NCBI GenBank assembly: GCA_024227995.1
Contig: CP100468.1
Span: 1-64,000, forward strand
Direction of reading: 5' to 3'
Origin: Halomicrococcus gelatinilyticus
GTDB taxonomy: Archaea; Halobacteriota; Halobacteria; Halobacteriales; Haladaptataceae
DNA length: 64,000 nucleotides
The position numbers and the translations under genes were made by a program. Positions 1 through 9,902 of this stretch are shown here, in pieces (position 1 is the stretch's first letter; each line of letters opens with the position of its first letter). The notes beneath the pieces are model-generated. The model searched no databases and was not told the DNA's origin. It worked only from the letters and a program-made list of their open reading frames with translations.

Positions 1-959
1 ACCGCCCCGTCGTCCACGGACCGCGCTTCGACAGTGACGCGGTCGTCGTCGCCGACGAGTCGTTCGGTCCGGACGTAGTACGCCGTCCCGTCCTGGACCG
101 CCGGGCTGCCGAGCGTTCCGTTCTCGACGGCGACGCGCCACTTCACCGACCCGTCGTCGGCGTCCAGCGCGACGCCGTCACTGCGGAGGACGGTGTCGTC
201 TCCGACGGCAAGTGCGTCACCGATTTCGCCGGTCGCCCCGTCGACGCCGTCCGCTCTCCAGACGGTCTCGCCGGTGTCGCAGTCGAACGCGAACGTGCCG
301 TCGCGGTTCGACGTGAACACCAGGTCGTCGGTGACGACCGGTGGCGACCACACGTCGTGCTCCGTGCGGTCCCACTCCGTCCGGCCGGTGTCGGCGTCGA
401 GGGCGTAGAATCCGCCCTCGCCTGCGTCCGGCGTCCCGTGCAGTCGCGTGGCGAAGTAGACCCGGTCGTCGTCGACCGCCGGCGTCTTCTGCGCCGGGAC
501 GTCGGAGCGCTGCCACTGCCGGTCGCCGGTCTCGACGTCGACCGCGCGGACGTACCCCTCGCTCTCGGCGTCGTCGCTGTCCGTCGTCACGCCGATGTAG
601 AGGGTCTCGTCGGCGACGACCGGTTCGACGTTGTACATGCCGCCGTTCAGGTCCATCCGCCAGTCGAGAGCGGGGTACGGCGTCGGACCGCGACCGTTAG
701 TCGTCCCCGTTCTCGCGGGGCCCGACCGCGGCCCCGTCCATTCCTCGTCGTTCTCGTCTCGACCGTCGGCATCATCCCCGTCTCCGTCGTCCTGTTCGTC
801 CCCGTCTCCGTCACCCTGTCCGTTTCCGTCTCGCCGGTCGCCGTCCTCGTCGGCGAGGGAGACGGCGCTTCCGTACCCGGCCGTTCCCACCGCGACGCCC
901 ATCGACTGCAGGAGCGCTCGACGGCTGTGATAGTTCCGAGAGTGTGGCTCTTCACTCAT
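1..959 (-). CDS. PQQ-like beta-propeller repeat protein (3' end outside the window)
   Basis: Translating the minus strand from the ATG at 959 gives an open frame to the window edge, so the C-terminus is missing. Residues 1-35 hold a Tat-like signal (Arg-Arg followed by a hydrophobic stretch rich in Gly and Ala). A very acidic Asp/Gly/Asn linker follows (about 36-75), then repeated blades with the signature of PQQ/BamB-like propellers: ALDADTG, AVDVETGDRQW, FDCDTGETVW, ALDADDGSVKW. Such proteins are exported and either bind a quinone cofactor or act as scaffolds. No catalytic partner is visible, so the role is unknown. The acidic linker suits a protein exposed to high salt. Confidence 0.85.
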   Translation of the reverse strand, partial: MSEEPHSRNYHSRRALLQSMGVAVGTAGYGSAVSLADEDGDRRDGNGQGDGDGDEQDDGDGDDADGRDENDEEWTGPRSGPARTGTTNGRGPTPYPALDWRMDLNGGMYNVEPVVADETLYIGVTTDSDDAESEGYVRAVDVETGDRQWQRSDVPAQKTPAVDDDRVYFATRLHGTPDAGEGGFYALDADTGRTEWDRTEHDVWSPPVVTDDLVFTSNRDGTFAFDCDTGETVWRADGVDGATGEIGDALAVGDDTVLRSDGVALDADDGSVKWRVAVENGTLGSPAVQDGTAYYVRTERLVGDDDRVTVEARSVDDGA

Positions 960-1188
960 GCATTCCAGAAACAAAATCAACACTAACTGGTATTGTTATA
1001 CTGTCCCTGCAATCGGTAGTATGCGTTCAGGTCCCGGATAACAATGATATCGAACGCGATTAAATCGAAGTATGCGAAACAGGGAAATCATCGGGTGCCG
1101 AACGCGAATTTTCGGCGTAGTGTGCCAGGACAGCGCGTCAGGTGTCAGTAGAATCACCGTGGGCGGGTCGCCCAGCGGAGGTGCCTGA

Positions 1189-3522
1189 ATGCCGACCTAC
1201 GACGCCGTCGAGCAGGGGGCGGACGACAGCGGACAACAGGCCATCGACCCCGTCCTCGACGACCTCGTCGGGAGCGACACGACCATCGTCTTCCCGCCGG
1301 GGACGTACCGACTCGACGAACTCGTCGTTCCGTCGGGGGTCGACGATCTCGAACTCGTCGCACCAGACGGGGCACGGCTCGTCCCGGGTCGGGCGGGCGA
1401 CAACGTCCGGTGGATCGACGTGTACTCGGACGGGTTCGTGCTGGACGGGTTCGAACTCGACATGCGGAACGTGGCGGTCCCCCCGTTCGTGCGGATGGAC
1501 TCCGGCGCGGGCAACTGGGAGCTCAGGCGACTCGTCACCCGCGGGCGGGTCCGGGCGGCCACCGACACGAACGTCGGGTCGGACACCTCCAGCGACGCGC
1601 GCACGTACTTCCGACTGTCGTCGGCGGCGGGGACGCGCGGTCTCCTGCAGGACTGCTACTTCCACCGGGGGTCGTGTGCGCCGACGGAGGCGAGCAACCG
1701 CCGTGCGATACTGGTCGAGTCCGCGAAGGGCGCGCTCACGCTCAACCGCTGCTGGTTCGAGAACTGGGCGGAGAACACGATCTACGCAAAGAAACCGGAG
1801 GGGACGCTGAAGATCCAGAACTGCTTCGTCCGCAACTCCCAGAACGGGATGCGCCTCGGCGGCAACACCGAGGTTCGCAACTGCGTCTCGATCAAGAACG
1901 CCCGCCACCCGACCCAGGCGTGGTCCAACGGCTCGCTCCAGCGCGGCGTGAACGCGGAGGCGACCGACCCGGCGAACCCGTCGGCGGACATCAACACGTA
2001 CGACGGGACGCTCACCGTCGCGGACAGCGACTTCTACCACCGGTACCTGGACAGCAGTTGTGGCGGTGCCATCACGGCACCGACGCCGTGCGAACGCATC
2101 GACGTCCGGAACGTCCGGATCAGCTACGACTCCCGGAAGAACCACGACGCCATCTACACGTACGATTCGCGGATGAGCGACGGGACGCCCGCGAACCTCG
2201 AGTACCTCCGACTCGAGGACGTCCACGTCACCAACGACCACGACTCGGAGTACGGCATCTTCGTCGGCCAGGCACCGGACACGTGGGGACGGGTGTCCGG
2301 CGTCATCGGCGGTAGCGGCCCGGCGACCAACTCCTCGTTCGTCCGGAGTCGGATGACGATCGACGGCGACCCCGACGCCCCCGACACGACGCCGCCGCTG
2401 CCGAGTCCGCCGCCGGTCGGCGAGGTGCCGATGGAGCCGTCCCAGCTCGTCCGCATCGACAACACGGGCACCGACGCGCCGACGACCTACCGGATAACCG
2501 CCGGCGAGTACGTCCTCCCGGCGGGCAACGACGGGGCGACGCTCACCACGTCCTGGGGGCCGGACGGCGGCCCCAGGCGGCCGCCGAACGCCGCGGTCGC
2601 CACCGGGACGGTCCCGGCGGGGAAGGCGTACGCCTTCTACGTCACCGGTGGCATCGTCTCGACCGAGGCGGACGGACCGGCGACCTGGACGGTCGACGGG
2701 GAGCCGTACGACCCGAACGCACCGGCCGCCGTCGTGACGAGCACCGTCACCAGCGACCAGCCGACGAGGGAGACGTGGTTCCGGGCCGACCCGGTCGCGC
2801 AACCGAACGGCGTCGTCGTCGCGAAGCCGCTGTCGTTCGACGGCGCGGAACCGGCGCACGTCAGGCTCCGGAACGTCGCCGACGGTGCCGTCGAATACAG
2901 GCTCGAGGAGTGGGCGTACCTCGACGGCGCGCACGTCAGCGAGACGTTCCACATGCTCTCCACGGAGGTCGGCCAACGGGAGCTACGGCTGGCCGACGGC
3001 TCACCCTACCGGATGACGGCCGGCACCGCGGTCGCCCGGGACGACTTCGTCACCGTCTCGCTGGACGGCGTCTTCGACGCGCGGCCGGTCGTCCTGGCGC
3101 AGGCCCAGACGTTCGACGGCCCCGACCCCATCGTCACGCGACTGCGGAACGTCGGCGGGAACTCCTTCGAGGTGCGACTCCAGGAGGAGGAGGCGCTCGG
3201 CAGCCACACGACCGAGACGGTCGGTTACGTCGCGCTCCAGCAGGCGACGGGCCGACTCGCGGGCAGCCCGTTCGAGGTGCGGCGGACAGCGGACACCGTC
3301 ACCGACGAGTGGTCCCGTCTCACTTTCCGGCAGGAGTACGAGAATCCGCGGTTCGTCGCCGACATCCAGACGTTCGACGGCCGCGACACGGCGGCGCTCC
3401 GCTACCGGAACCTGACCGGGACCGGCGTCGAGGTCACGGTCGAGGAGGAAAAGAGCGCGGACGACGAGACGAACCACACCACCGAGGCGGTCGGGTACGC
3501 CGTCTTCGAGGGCGACGTCTGA
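1189..3522 (+). CDS. Right-handed beta-helix protein with C-terminal tandem repeats
   Basis: This 777-residue protein begins with a pectate-lyase-like parallel beta-helix (about residues 1-390): an opening VFPPGTYRLDEL strand is followed by many short N/D-rich turns such as NTEVRNCVSI and DVRNVRISY. A Pro-rich linker near 400 leads to a domain of about 90 residues. Three tandem modules of about 80 residues (about 515-777) follow, each with the core QTFDG..PA.VRLRN...VEYRLEEE...H.TET.GY. No signal peptide is evident at the ATG used (1189), unlike the two other beta-helix proteins in the window. It therefore may not be exported by Tat, or the annotated start may miss a leader. The substrate is unknown; a polysaccharide-binding or polysaccharide-cleaving role is a family-based guess. 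Confidence 0.85.
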   Translation: MPTYDAVEQGADDSGQQAIDPVLDDLVGSDTTIVFPPGTYRLDELVVPSGVDDLELVAPDGARLVPGRAGDNVRWIDVYSDGFVLDGFELDMRNVAVPPFVRMDSGAGNWELRRLVTRGRVRAATDTNVGSDTSSDARTYFRLSSAAGTRGLLQDCYFHRGSCAPTEASNRRAILVESAKGALTLNRCWFENWAENTIYAKKPEGTLKIQNCFVRNSQNGMRLGGNTEVRNCVSIKNARHPTQAWSNGSLQRGVNAEATDPANPSADINTYDGTLTVADSDFYHRYLDSSCGGAITAPTPCERIDVRNVRISYDSRKNHDAIYTYDSRMSDGTPANLEYLRLEDVHVTNDHDSEYGIFVGQAPDTWGRVSGVIGGSGPATNSSFVRSRMTIDGDPDAPDTTPPLPSPPPVGEVPMEPSQLVRIDNTGTDAPTTYRITAGEYVLPAGNDGATLTTSWGPDGGPRRPPNAAVATGTVPAGKAYAFYVTGGIVSTEADGPATWTVDGEPYDPNAPAAVVTSTVTSDQPTRETWFRADPVAQPNGVVVAKPLSFDGAEPAHVRLRNVADGAVEYRLEEWAYLDGAHVSETFHMLSTEVGQRELRLADGSPYRMTAGTAVARDDFVTVSLDGVFDARPVVLAQAQTFDGPDPIVTRLRNVGGNSFEVRLQEEEALGSHTTETVGYVALQQATGRLAGSPFEVRRTADTVTDEWSRLTFRQEYENPRFVADIQTFDGRDTAALRYRNLTGTGVEVTVEEEKSADDETNHTTEAVGYAVFEGDV

Positions 3523-3851
3523 GGCCCCTTGCGGCCGACGCGTCACCCACCGGCGACGAAAAGAGTCCAGCCCGGGCGCGTTTCAGCGAACCTTCTGAAC
3601 GGACCCGTTCCGACGCCTCGTCGACCCAGATGGGTGAGTCCCCGGCTTGAAGCCGCTCCCGCTTGAGAACGGGCTTCGCGCTTCCCGGAGAGCGTCGCGT
3701 TGGTACGAAACGCTTCCGTTTATAATTCTAAGCGGAAGTGCACTGTTCGGCGATCGAACGGCGAAAATCGCATGACTGGGGCGCGACGACGAGAGAATAA
3801 ACTCCATGCTGCTATACAGAATCTCGGGGGTCCCGTCCACCGACCGGGGTC
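3523..3851. other. Gene-free gap downstream of two convergent genes
   Basis: The gap lies between two convergent genes. It contains short hairpin-forming runs around 3637-3690 (GGCTTGAAGCC, and CCCG..GAACGGG), then an AT-rich patch near 3715-3735. I see no convincing coding potential or named element. The hairpins could be transcription-end structures or the worn end of an insertion element. Confidence 0.4.
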
Positions 3852-6800
3852 TTACGAGAGCGACGACGCCAGGAACCGGTCGAAGACCTTCTGTTCGGCC
3901 TTGCGGAGGTGCTGGTGGAACGTCGGCGCGGCGATGCCCAGCGAGGTGGCGACGTCCTCGCCGGAGGTCTCGCGAGGCCAGTCGAAGAAGCCGGCGTAGT
4001 AGGCCGCCTCGAGAACGGTCCGCTGCCGGTCGGTGAGGTCCTCGGTCAGTGCGCGCTGGACGCGCCTGGCCGGGTCGTCCTGGCGCGTGACCTGGCGCCG
4101 CTTGAGCAACTGGGCCGTGGGGTAGGTCTCCTCGACGGCGTCGATTATCCGCCGGACGTCAGCGCTCGGTGAGACGTGGAGGGTCATGTCGTAGTCGCCG
4201 TCCTCGATGACGGCGCGCTCGACGGACCCGCCGAGCGACGCGACCACCGACAGCACTGGCGGTTCGGAAAGCTTGAGCCGGAAGTCGGTGTCGCCGCTCT
4301 CGTCGTGGAAGTCCACCGACTCCCAGTGCGGGACCGTCTCGACGAGTTCCCGGACGTCGTCGACCGCGTCCGCGGTCGCGCTCCCGTAGACGAGGTACTC
4401 CTCGTCCTCGACGGGGACCGCGTAATCGAGCGTGATGGTCCCGGTCCCGTCGGCGTCGGCTCCCACCGTCTCGAAGACGTCACGGATGTGGAACTCGAGT
4501 TCGACCATCTCGTCGCTCATCAGCGCTCGCTTGCGCTCGGTGGCGGCGATGGCGTGGCCGACCACCTCGCCGAGCTGGCTGATGACCGCCCGTTCCTCGC
4601 CCGCGAACGCTCCTGGCCGTTCCGCGTAGACGTTCAGCACGCCGTACACCGTCTCCTCGTGGACGATGGGGATGGCGGCGGACGACCGGAAGCCGTACTG
4701 GCCGACGGTTTCGCGCCAGGGCTCGTAGTCATCGTCGGTGTCGATGTCGTGCGTGGTCTGGATCTCGCCCGTCTGGAGCGCCTTGCCCGTGGCTCCCCTG
4801 CTGCGCTCGTCGTCGGGGTGGACGGAGATGGTGACCTCGTCGAGATACCCTTCGACGCCGGCCTCTGCCTTGAGCGTCACCGTCTCGGACGCCACGTCGA
4901 CGTCGCCGATCCAGGCGAACACGTAGGAGTCCGAGTCGGCGAGGCGGTCACAGACCGTCTGCTCGATCTGCTCGCGGGTCGACTGGTCGAGGACCGCGTC
5001 GGTCACGTCGCGGACGACCTCGTTGAGGTGGTTCAGTGCCGCGAGCCGTTCGCGCTGGCGGACCAGTTCCCGCTCGTGGTCGTGACGAGCGATGGCGGAC
5101 GCGAGGATGGTGGCGACCGACTGGACGAAGTTGACCTCGTGCTCGGCGAACTCCCTGGGTTCGGTGTCGTGCGTACCGAGGATGCCCCACGGGTCGTCCG
5201 GCGAGCCGATGACGACGCTGATGCCGCTCCGGACGTCGTGGTCGGTGAGGAGGTCGGGCCCGGTGAACCGCGATTCGGCGTCGAGGTCGGTCACCACGAT
5301 CGGCCGGTCGTTCCGTATCGTGTGGGCCGCCTGCGACTCGTCGTCGACCGCCGAGATGGTGGTCGACCCGACGATGCCCTCCTGCCATCCGACGCCCTCG
5401 CGCAGTCGAAGCTCGTCGCCGTCCGCGTCGAGTTCGAGCACCTTGGAGTACTCGTTGCCGAGAGCGTCGGCGACCAGCTCTGCTCCCTCGGCCATCAGCG
5501 CGTCGAGGTCGTTGTCCTCGAGCGCGCGCTGACCCAGGTCGGTCACGACCTCCTGCTGGTGAACCTGCTGTTCGAGTCTGTGCTCGCGCTCGATGCGGTC
5601 GGAGATGTCGCGGACGATGCCACAGCGTCCTTCGCCGTCCTCCATCGGGAAGGGGGCCAGCCTGCTCTCGCACGGGACGGACTCGCCCGACTTCGTGTGC
5701 AGGTCGAGGTCGATGCTCGCGCTGTCCCGTTCGCCCGCGGCTATCTGCTCCACCACCGACTCGGCCCTGGGCGTGATCGCGTCGTCGTGTACCATCGTCG
5801 CGGGTGCGCCGAGAAGCTCCTCGCGGTCGTACCCGGTCAGGTCGCACAGTCCCTCGTTGACCATGACGATCCGGGCGTCCTCGTCGACCGCGTAGATGCC
5901 GTCGTCGACGGTCTCGACGATGGTCTCGTACTGTTCGAGTTCGCGCTCGCGTTCGACGCGGTCGGTGATGTCCTGGGACATCCCCATTGCGGTGAATATC
6001 TCTCCGTCTTCGTCGCGGACCGGCACGAACTGGAACTGGTAGATCCGGTCACCGACCGTCTCCTCGAACCTGGCGCTCTCACCGTCGAGCGCGGCCTCGT
6101 AGCGTGGGACGACCACGTCGCCGAGTTCCTGGGGCAGCACGTCGCGAAGGGAGCCCCCTTCCAGGTCCGCGCGCCGCAGATCCCCGGTACTTTCCGGGTC
6201 ACCTCCGAACGTGACGTAGCGGAGGTCCTGGTCGACGAGCGCGACGGCACCGTTCGGGAAGTGCTCGACGAGGGTCTGGTACCGGCGACGGGTCTCTTCG
6301 AGTTCGCGCTCGCGCTGCTTGCGCTCGGTGACGTCGCGGAAGTACACCGAAACACCGTTCTCGGAGGGGTACGCCGTCACCTCGAACCACGACTCCAGCG
6401 GCGGATAGTACTCCTCGAACGAGGCCGACTCCTGCGTCTCGAGCGCCTGTTCGAACTGCTTCTGGAACGTCGAGTTGACCTCTTCGGGGAACACCTCCCA
6501 GACGTTCCGTCCGACGAGTTCGCCGACGGACCGGTCCAGGTAGTTCGCCGCCCGCTCGTTGACGTGGGTGAACCGCCACTCCCCGTCGAGCGCGTAGAAC
6601 GCGTCGTCGATGCGGCCGAACACGTCCTCCAGCTCGCTCTCCAGTTCGTCGCGCTGACGTTCCAGCCGGCGCTCCTTCCGTCTGCGCTCGGTGACGTCCC
6701 GTCCGATGCCGGTCACCCCGACGACCTCACCGTCGTCCCTGATGGGCGTGGCAGTGAACTCGTACGGAACCGTGGACCCGTCGGCGGTCTTCAGTGCCAG

Positions 6801-8069
6801 TTCGGCGGTGATGCTCTTGCCCTGCAGCACCCGTTCGATGGCGGTGCTCATCTCCTCCGTCGCCTCGTCGACGACGAAATCCCTGGGGCCCATCTCGCTG
6901 ATCCGTGCGTCCGCGTACCCCGTGACCTCCCGCAGGCGGTCGTTCCACCGGAGGAACTCGCCGTCGGCGTCGAACGCGTAGACGATGTCGTGCTGGTTGT
7001 CGAACAGGCTCTCGACGAACGCCTTCTCGTCGCGCAGTCGCTGTTCGTACTCGCGGCGTTCGGTCATGTCGCGGGTCACCTTCACGTACCCGTCGAGTTC
7101 GCCGTCGTCGTCCCGGATGGCGGTGATGGTGGCTCTCGCCCAGAAGCGCGACCCGTCGGCGCGGACGCGCCATCCCTCGCTCTCGACCCATCCCTCCTCG
7201 GCCGCGGCCGCGAGGTTCCGTTCGGGGATGCTCGCCTCCCTGTCTTCGTCGGTGTAGAAGACGGAGACGTGTTCCCCGAGGACGTCGTCGGCGTCGTATC
7301 CCTTGATGTGCTCGGCACCGGAGTTCCACGTCCGGACCCGTCCGTCGGCGTCGAGCCTGAATATCGCGTACTCCTCGACGGCCGCGACGAGCGACTCGAA
7401 CTGTTCGCGGTCCTCGTCGCGTGCTCGTTCGGTCCGCTTGCGGTCGGTGACGTCGTAGTAGAGCTCGACCCGTCCGCCGGCGAAGGCGCCGGACTCGATC
7501 GGTTCGCTGTGGTGTTCGAGCCAGCGCTCCTCGCGTCCATCGTCGGCAGTCACGTGGCACTCGAACTGTTCGGGGTCGGTGTTCTCGTCGTACGCCGCGA
7601 GCAACGTCTCGGCGAACGACGCCGAATCCTCGACGGCGTCAGCGATGGTCTCGTCGATGAGTTCGCGCTTGTCCCGTCCGACGACCTCCCCGTGGTCGAG
7701 CCCGAAGTACCGCCCGGTCGTCGCGTTGATCCACGCGACGTCGAACTCGTCGTCGAGGACGAAGACGCCCACGTCCGCGCCGTCGAGGACGTCGCCGACG
7801 AGCGACTCGGTGACGGCCGCCCACTCCGTCGAACCCTCGCGTCGCTCGGGCGGCGGCTCGGACCGCGGTCGCCACCAGACTCGCGCGCTCGCCCCGACCT
7901 TCTTGGTCTCGAGGCGACCGTGGTCGACGAGGCGGTCCAGTCGGTCGTAGGTACTTCGACGACCGAGGTCGAGGCGATTCGCCACCTCGCTCGTCGTCAA
8001 CGGGTCGCCGGACCTGTCGAACACGGCGAGCGTCTCCTGAAGGCTCTCGGTCAGCGATTGATGTGACAT
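3852..8069 (-). CDS. Multi-sensor PAS/GAF HTH_10 regulator (bacterio-opsin activator family)
   Basis: This is a 1405-residue soluble one-component regulator. An N-terminal winged helix (about 1-75, with SEVANRLDLGRRSTYDRLDRL) precedes six PAS domains, recognisable by their repeated exits (VTDRKRTE, DMTERREYE, DVTERRRKE, DVTERKQRE, DITDRVERE, DISDRIERE). Two GAF domains follow, then a bacterio-opsin-activator-type domain (about 1190-1340) and a C-terminal HTH_10 (LTDRQRTVLEAAYYAGFFDWPRE). No membrane segment or kinase domain is visible. Family knowledge suggests ligand, redox or light sensing coupled directly to DNA binding. The targets are unknown, and the gene stands alone. A TATA-like TTATAAG lies about 25-30 bp before the start. 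DNA-binding domains at both ends make it unusual even for this family. Confidence 0.92.
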   Translation of the reverse strand: MSHQSLTESLQETLAVFDRSGDPLTTSEVANRLDLGRRSTYDRLDRLVDHGRLETKKVGASARVWWRPRSEPPPERREGSTEWAAVTESLVGDVLDGADVGVFVLDDEFDVAWINATTGRYFGLDHGEVVGRDKRELIDETIADAVEDSASFAETLLAAYDENTDPEQFECHVTADDGREERWLEHHSEPIESGAFAGGRVELYYDVTDRKRTERARDEDREQFESLVAAVEEYAIFRLDADGRVRTWNSGAEHIKGYDADDVLGEHVSVFYTDEDREASIPERNLAAAAEEGWVESEGWRVRADGSRFWARATITAIRDDDGELDGYVKVTRDMTERREYEQRLRDEKAFVESLFDNQHDIVYAFDADGEFLRWNDRLREVTGYADARISEMGPRDFVVDEATEEMSTAIERVLQGKSITAELALKTADGSTVPYEFTATPIRDDGEVVGVTGIGRDVTERRRKERRLERQRDELESELEDVFGRIDDAFYALDGEWRFTHVNERAANYLDRSVGELVGRNVWEVFPEEVNSTFQKQFEQALETQESASFEEYYPPLESWFEVTAYPSENGVSVYFRDVTERKQRERELEETRRRYQTLVEHFPNGAVALVDQDLRYVTFGGDPESTGDLRRADLEGGSLRDVLPQELGDVVVPRYEAALDGESARFEETVGDRIYQFQFVPVRDEDGEIFTAMGMSQDITDRVERERELEQYETIVETVDDGIYAVDEDARIVMVNEGLCDLTGYDREELLGAPATMVHDDAITPRAESVVEQIAAGERDSASIDLDLHTKSGESVPCESRLAPFPMEDGEGRCGIVRDISDRIEREHRLEQQVHQQEVVTDLGQRALEDNDLDALMAEGAELVADALGNEYSKVLELDADGDELRLREGVGWQEGIVGSTTISAVDDESQAAHTIRNDRPIVVTDLDAESRFTGPDLLTDHDVRSGISVVIGSPDDPWGILGTHDTEPREFAEHEVNFVQSVATILASAIARHDHERELVRQRERLAALNHLNEVVRDVTDAVLDQSTREQIEQTVCDRLADSDSYVFAWIGDVDVASETVTLKAEAGVEGYLDEVTISVHPDDERSRGATGKALQTGEIQTTHDIDTDDDYEPWRETVGQYGFRSSAAIPIVHEETVYGVLNVYAERPGAFAGEERAVISQLGEVVGHAIAATERKRALMSDEMVELEFHIRDVFETVGADADGTGTITLDYAVPVEDEEYLVYGSATADAVDDVRELVETVPHWESVDFHDESGDTDFRLKLSEPPVLSVVASLGGSVERAVIEDGDYDMTLHVSPSADVRRIIDAVEETYPTAQLLKRRQVTRQDDPARRVQRALTEDLTDRQRTVLEAAYYAGFFDWPRETSGEDVATSLGIAAPTFHQHLRKAEQKVFDRFLASSLS

Positions 8070-8305
8070 ACGCCGTCTACTGGCCGCGTAGCTTATAAGC
8101 TTCCGCCGGCGGAGCCTCGACGACCGTTACGTATCTTTCTGGTCACGTACTCGTACCGTACTCGACGATAGATGAATTCACGTCGGGATCCGGTATCGAT
8201 TTCTGGCCCCAGGCGGGCCGAGCCTAAGATATTATAGGACACTCTTACCGCCGGCCGGTGTCTTTCCCGGTGTACGGAGCAACCCACCCGACACGCTACG
8301 ATACC

Positions 8306-8605
8306 ATGACTCAGTCAATACGCGACATCACCGGCGAGATGACGGGTACAGTCGAATTGAACGAAAGCGAGCGCCACCAGCTGCTCGCGTCCGAGCGCCG
8401 CCGCACGACGCTCGAGATCCTCTCGGGACGCATCACGCCGGTCGACCTCGGAGAACTGGCGACCGCGGTCGCCGAACGGGAGACCAGCGTAGCCAGCGAG
8501 CAGCACAGAGAGCGGATACGGATCTCGCTCCACCACAAGCACCTCCCGAAGATGGCCGACATGGGCGTCGTCGACTACGACGCAGACGCGGGCCGGGTGA
8601 AGTGA
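8306..8605 (+). CDS. DUF7344-type small winged-helix protein
   Basis: This 99-residue protein has the pattern seen in the larger DUF7344 proteins of this window: an opening LLASERRRTTLEIL helix, then a segment ending LHHKHLPKMADMGVVDYD, equivalent to YQSHLPKLDEEGVVEYD in its paralogues. It is a probable DNA-binding winged helix without the membrane tail of the others. I chose the ATG at 8306 because homologues start near there. An in-frame ATG at 8258 would add 16 residues that look non-conserved. Function beyond likely transcriptional control is unknown. Confidence 0.85.
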   Translation: MTQSIRDITGEMTGTVELNESERHQLLASERRRTTLEILSGRITPVDLGELATAVAERETSVASEQHRERIRISLHHKHLPKMADMGVVDYDADAGRVK

Positions 8606-8782
8606 CGACCGGCTCGGTCGGCCGAGTTACGGTCTCCGACGACGCTACGGTGGACGGTGGATCGTTTCCGGAGGACGCGCCGTGTCGAGCCGCGACGGTA
8701 TCTCGATTTTCCGACGACGTCGACCCGCGAGCGACGCGACTCGTGTCCCCGGCCGACCGCCGCACATTCATCGACTCCAGGA

Positions 8783-9157
8783 TCAGTAGGTCTCGACCGC
8801 GACGCCGTCGATCCGTTCGAAGTCCGCCACGTTCGCGGTCAGCACCGGCTCGTCGTGGCGGGCCGCCGTCGCCCCGATGACGGCGTCGCCGTAGTCCAGT
8901 CCCAGCCGTCCCGCGATCCACCCGGCCTTCCGCGCGACGTGCTCGTCCAGCGGGACGACCGGATGCCCCCGGATGGCGTTCTCGACCTGCCGCGCCTCGT
9001 CCTCGTTCTCGGTCGCGCCGTATCCGACGAACAGCTCCACGATCGTCATCGTCGGTACCTTCAACGGCGTGTTCCCGTCCGTCAGTCGCTGTCCCTTCTC
9101 GAACGCCGCACGGTCCGCGTCGAGGAGGTCGAGCACGTAGGAGGTGTCGACTATCAT
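8783..9157 (-). CDS. vapC: PIN-domain toxin, VapC family
   Basis: This 124-residue protein has the PIN-domain acidic residues: Asp in the opening MIVDTSYVLD, Glu in MTIVELFVGY, and Asp in LGLDYGDAVIGATA with a further acidic site in LTANVADF. VapC proteins are Mg-dependent ribonucleases kept silent by the cognate VapB. The start at 9157 overlaps the stop of the upstream antitoxin gene as ATGA, so translation is probably coupled. All catalytic acids look intact, so it may be active; its RNA target cannot be inferred. An upstream in-frame extension to 9478 exists but would cross the antitoxin gene and is rejected. Confidence 0.9.
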   Translation of the reverse strand: MIVDTSYVLDLLDADRAAFEKGQRLTDGNTPLKVPTMTIVELFVGYGATENEDEARQVENAIRGHPVVPLDEHVARKAGWIAGRLGLDYGDAVIGATAARHDEPVLTANVADFERIDGVAVETY

Positions 9158-9387
9158 TCGGTCCGGGCCCGTTCCCGCAGGTCCTCGACCCGCCCGCGGG
9201 TCCGCTCGCTCGACTCGTCGATCGCGTCCCGCATCTCGTCGACGTCCTCGCCGACACCGTAGAGGTCGAGCAGCGAACCGCCGCCGACGAGGCGTTCGAT
9301 CGCCTCCGAGAACGTCTCGTCGTCGCGCTTCTTCGCCTTTATCCTCTCGTAGACGTCGTCCTCGATGCGGACCGTCTTCGTCCCCAT
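9154..9387 (-). CDS. vapB: VapB-type antitoxin
   Basis: This 77-residue protein begins MGTKTVRIEDDVYERIKAKK, the N-terminal pattern of the archaeal VapB/DUF217 family: a short DNA-binding beta strand and helix followed by FSEAIERLVGG. The C-terminal half is charged and probably wraps the toxin. The start at 9387 is preferred over an upstream in-frame ATG at 9417 because it gives the family N-terminus and leaves the palindrome at 9388-9402 as operator. It lies directly upstream of vapC with a 4-nt overlap. Confidence 0.9.
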   Translation of the reverse strand: MGTKTVRIEDDVYERIKAKKRDDETFSEAIERLVGGGSLLDLYGVGEDVDEMRDAIDESSERTRGRVEDLRERARTE

Positions 9388-9402
9388 GTATACAGCGTAT
9401 AC
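9388..9402. promoter_or_regulatory. Candidate VapB operator
   Basis: GTATAC-AGC-GTATAC is a near-perfect inverted repeat whose halves are themselves palindromic. It abuts the vapB start codon. VapB/VapBC complexes usually repress their own promoter, so this is the likely operator. Confidence 0.6.
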
Positions 9403-9557
9403 AGCTACGACAATCAACCTTGTGCTGCCCGGATGCGACGGTCGTCGTCACTGCCTTCCAGTGGGTAGTCGCCCGCACCGTCGCTCACGTCGGCGGCACT
9501 GCTGCCCGTTCTACTGTCGCGACCGCTATCCGTCGAGGAGTCGAACGTCGAGTGGGC

Positions 9558-9794
9558 TCAGTCGGCGCTCGCGGGTACCGTCGTGGTCTCGTCGGCGTCC
9601 ATCGCCGATGTGAGCTCGTCGGCCAGAGCTATGATCGCTTCCTTGTGGTCGGTCTTCGAGTGGTGGATAGAAGTCGGTCGGGTGTTCAGCGATTTGTACG
9701 TCGAGAGGTCGAGCGCACCGTTTGTCTGGTCATCGTATCGTTCACGTACCTCCGCCAGCAGTCCGTGAAGATGGATGAGCTCCTGTTTCTTCAT
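9558..9794 (-). CDS. UPF0058 family protein
   Basis: This 78-residue protein begins MKKQELIHLHGLLAEVRERY, the typical opening of the archaeal UPF0058 family. The middle contains the conserved PTSIHHSKTDHKEAIIALADEL segment. The start at 9794 matches family length; the longer open frame to 9854 would add 20 non-conserved residues and overlap the likely promoter. Family members are small helical proteins of unknown function. Confidence 0.9.
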   Translation of the reverse strand: MKKQELIHLHGLLAEVRERYDDQTNGALDLSTYKSLNTRPTSIHHSKTDHKEAIIALADELTSAMDADETTTVPASAD

Positions 9795-9902
9795 CCCAAC
9801 GGCTGCTAATGACTCGATTATTATAGTATTACCTTGAGGAACATTGACTTGCATGGCCTGCCCACAGGCCAGATTTATCCACGATCATATCTAACGTGAG
9901 GC

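Noticed and set aside
4176-8066. 1296-residue plus-strand open frame antisense to the PAS/GAF regulator
   Set aside because: A shadow of the strongly biased codons on the other strand; no domains.
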